This document shows, piece after piece, positions 6,286 through 7,105 of a stretch of DNA of 7,105 nt. How positions within the stretch are numbered: position 1 is the stretch's first letter; each line of letters begins with the position of its first letter. A program made the position numbers and the translations under genes. A model generated the notes under the pieces. That model worked only from the letters and a program-made list of their open reading frames with translations, was not told where the DNA came from and did not search any database. The DNA lies in the NCBI GenBank assembly GCA_947629875.1, contig CANRFK010000073.1, forward strand, positions 1 through 7,105, in the 5' to 3' direction. This DNA is from an uncultured Clostridia bacterium (lineage in GTDB: Bacteria; Bacillota; Clostridia; Christensenellales; Borkfalkiaceae).

Positions 6286-6980
6286 GAAAGTTTCTCCGTT
6301 GCCGTCTCGGGTTGCCCGTCGCCTGACGGCTCTTGTTGGGCTACCGCGGCGCCGTTCCAAAACAATACTTTATTGGGCGTTCTCGATGCAATTTTCATGA
6401 TGCGCACATAGATGGGAACGAGCACCGCGCAGCATGCCATCTCAATGGGACTGTTGAAGGCGATCGCCACCTTGAATGCCACGGCGAAGGCGTCCCCGCC
6501 GAAGACCGACAGCATAGAGAGCACCAAAACCGTATTGATGAGCGCCCCGAATACGCCCCCGAATGCCGCGGGGAGCGTTTCCCGCCAGAAAATATTCTTC
6601 TTTTTGGAGAGCAACTTGTGCCCCTTCTCTTCCCGCTTGTTCAGGATCAGGTTGATGACCCAAGAGACGAGATGATAGACCCAATAGGCGCCGATCCCCA
6701 TCAAGACGCGGGGAACAATCGAGACCAGCGGGTTGTACATCGGCGTATATGCCACCATGAACGAGATGATGAATGCGCATACCCCGAAGATGGTTCCGCC
6801 GCAAAATTCCTCTTTCCAATCCCCGTACAGGCACAGCGCGATGGCGAGCGGAAGAGAGAGAAACGCGGGGTTGATCCCGAGAATTCCGAGGAAAACGTAC
6901 GTTTCCAGTGTCAGAACCACAAAAATCAGCGCAGATGCAACGCCGAGAAATGCGACCCTGTGTGCGATGTCCTTCTTCAT
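6282..6980 (-). CDS. panT: ECF transporter S component, probably pantothenate-specific (PanT)
   Basis: Substrate-binding membrane subunit of an energy-coupling-factor importer; it would work with EcfT and the EcfA ATPases, which are not in this window and are usually a shared module encoded elsewhere. The 232-aa protein has about six hydrophobic segments (10-32, 37-54, 58-77, 83-112, 132-158, 163-194). The first contains AFLGVASALIF, with small residues at four-residue spacing as used by S components to contact EcfT. A basic cytoplasmic-type loop lies at 114-133 and a polar tail of about 35 residues follows the last helix, making it somewhat longer than many S components. The start ATG follows GGAGG by 9 nt. 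The pantothenate assignment is inferred mainly from the 4-nt overlap with coaX and from the NPLVSIVPRVLMGI segment, which resembles PanT-type proteins as I recall them; another vitamin is possible. The ECF S family call is much firmer than the substrate. Confidence 0.78.
   Translation of the reverse strand: MKKDIAHRVAFLGVASALIFVVLTLETYVFLGILGINPAFLSLPLAIALCLYGDWKEEFCGGTIFGVCAFIISFMVAYTPMYNPLVSIVPRVLMGIGAYWVYHLVSWVINLILNKREEKGHKLLSKKKNIFWRETLPAAFGGVFGALINTVLVLSMLSVFGGDAFAVAFKVAIAFNSPIEMACCAVLVPIYVRIMKIASRTPNKVLFWNGAAVAQQEPSGDGQPETATEKLS
6294..6297 (-). promoter_or_regulatory. ribosome-binding site of coaX
   Basis: Minus-strand GGAG, 8 nt before the GTG start and inside the 3' end of the ECF gene. 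It decides for the GTG at 6285 over the upstream in-frame ATG at 6360, which would create an atypical basic N-terminal extension. Confidence 0.75.
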
Positions 6981-6986
6981 ATTCAG

Positions 6987-7105
6987 TTACCTCCATCGGA
7001 TCTCCCCTTCGCGGGAGTATCCGCAGACAAAAAGATTGGGAAGCCCGTATTGCGGAATACAACCGATGCCGTATTGTTTCCGCCGAGGCACTCCAAAACT
7101 CATTA
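6987..7105 (-). other. possible 3' end of an upstream gene or a 38-codon small ORF
   Basis: This minus-strand frame is open from the window edge to TAA at 6987-6989. From the ATG at 7101-7103 it reads MSFGVPRRKQYGIGCIPQYG and continues to REGEIRWR, 38 residues. I recognise no family. In favour of coding: the stop sits right at the next gene's ribosome-binding site, as in tight operons, and a small internal repeat (QYG twice, from an 8-bp DNA repeat offset by 24 nt) keeps frame. Against: it is short, its codon usage shows no distinctive bias, and no ribosome-binding site for the ATG can be seen. If it is not coding, this 125-nt stretch is the operon leader; I find no convincing -35/-10 pair in it. 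Confidence 0.25.
6990..6994 (-). promoter_or_regulatory. ribosome-binding site of the ECF S component gene
   Basis: Minus-strand GGAGG lies 9 nt before the ATG at 6980. Its last GG is immediately followed by TAA (6989-6987), which closes a small reading frame coming in from the right edge, so the site may also couple to an upstream gene. Confidence 0.8.

Noticed and set aside
6286..6360. A longer coaX start adding 25 residues
   Set aside because: The extension is Arg-rich and lies inside the ECF gene, whereas the GTG at 6285 has a GGAG site and matches the family N-terminus.

Overview
The window looks like the chromosome of a GC-rich member of the Bacillota, probably class Clostridia. The grounds are strong GGAGG ribosome-binding sites, Gram-positive-style intrinsic terminators, a type III (CoaX) rather than CoaA pantothenate kinase, an ECF-type vitamin transporter component beside it, and G/C-biased third codon positions. 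Nothing here fixes the genus.

Layout. On the + strand, positions 1-1962 hold the 3' four-fifths of leuS (leucyl-tRNA synthetase; its 5' end lies outside the window), followed by a GC hairpin. A + strand gene for a membrane acyltransferase of the OafA/WecH type follows (2032-3159). Its last codons are read out of a run of nine C residues, and its C-terminus looks frameshifted: removing one C gives a longer protein with a coherent charged tail ending at 3223. A strong, probably bidirectional terminator at about 3236-3283 separates this half from the minus-strand half.

On the minus strand, reading from the right edge, the genes are an ECF transporter S component (probably the pantothenate-specific PanT), coaX (type III pantothenate kinase), hom (homoserine dehydrogenase with a C-terminal ACT domain) and a RimK-like ATP-grasp ligase. 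The first three are tightly packed with 4-nt stop/start overlaps (GTGA, then ATGA), so they are almost certainly one translationally coupled operon. They take up pantothenate, phosphorylate it as the first step to CoA, and carry out the branch-point reduction of aspartate semialdehyde to homoserine. An intrinsic terminator follows hom, and its T tract runs directly into the ATG of the ATP-grasp gene. That gene has no visible Shine-Dalgarno sequence and may depend on read-through.

Most of the window is ordinary housekeeping. The points deserving a second look are the poly-C tract in the acyltransferase (phase variation, a broken gene or a sequencing error), the terminator abutting the ATP-grasp start codon, the coupling of hom to a CoA-pathway operon, and a possible short or partial reading frame at the right edge. 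I found no RNA genes, CRISPR array, insertion sequence or phage element, and no convincing undescribed multi-gene system.
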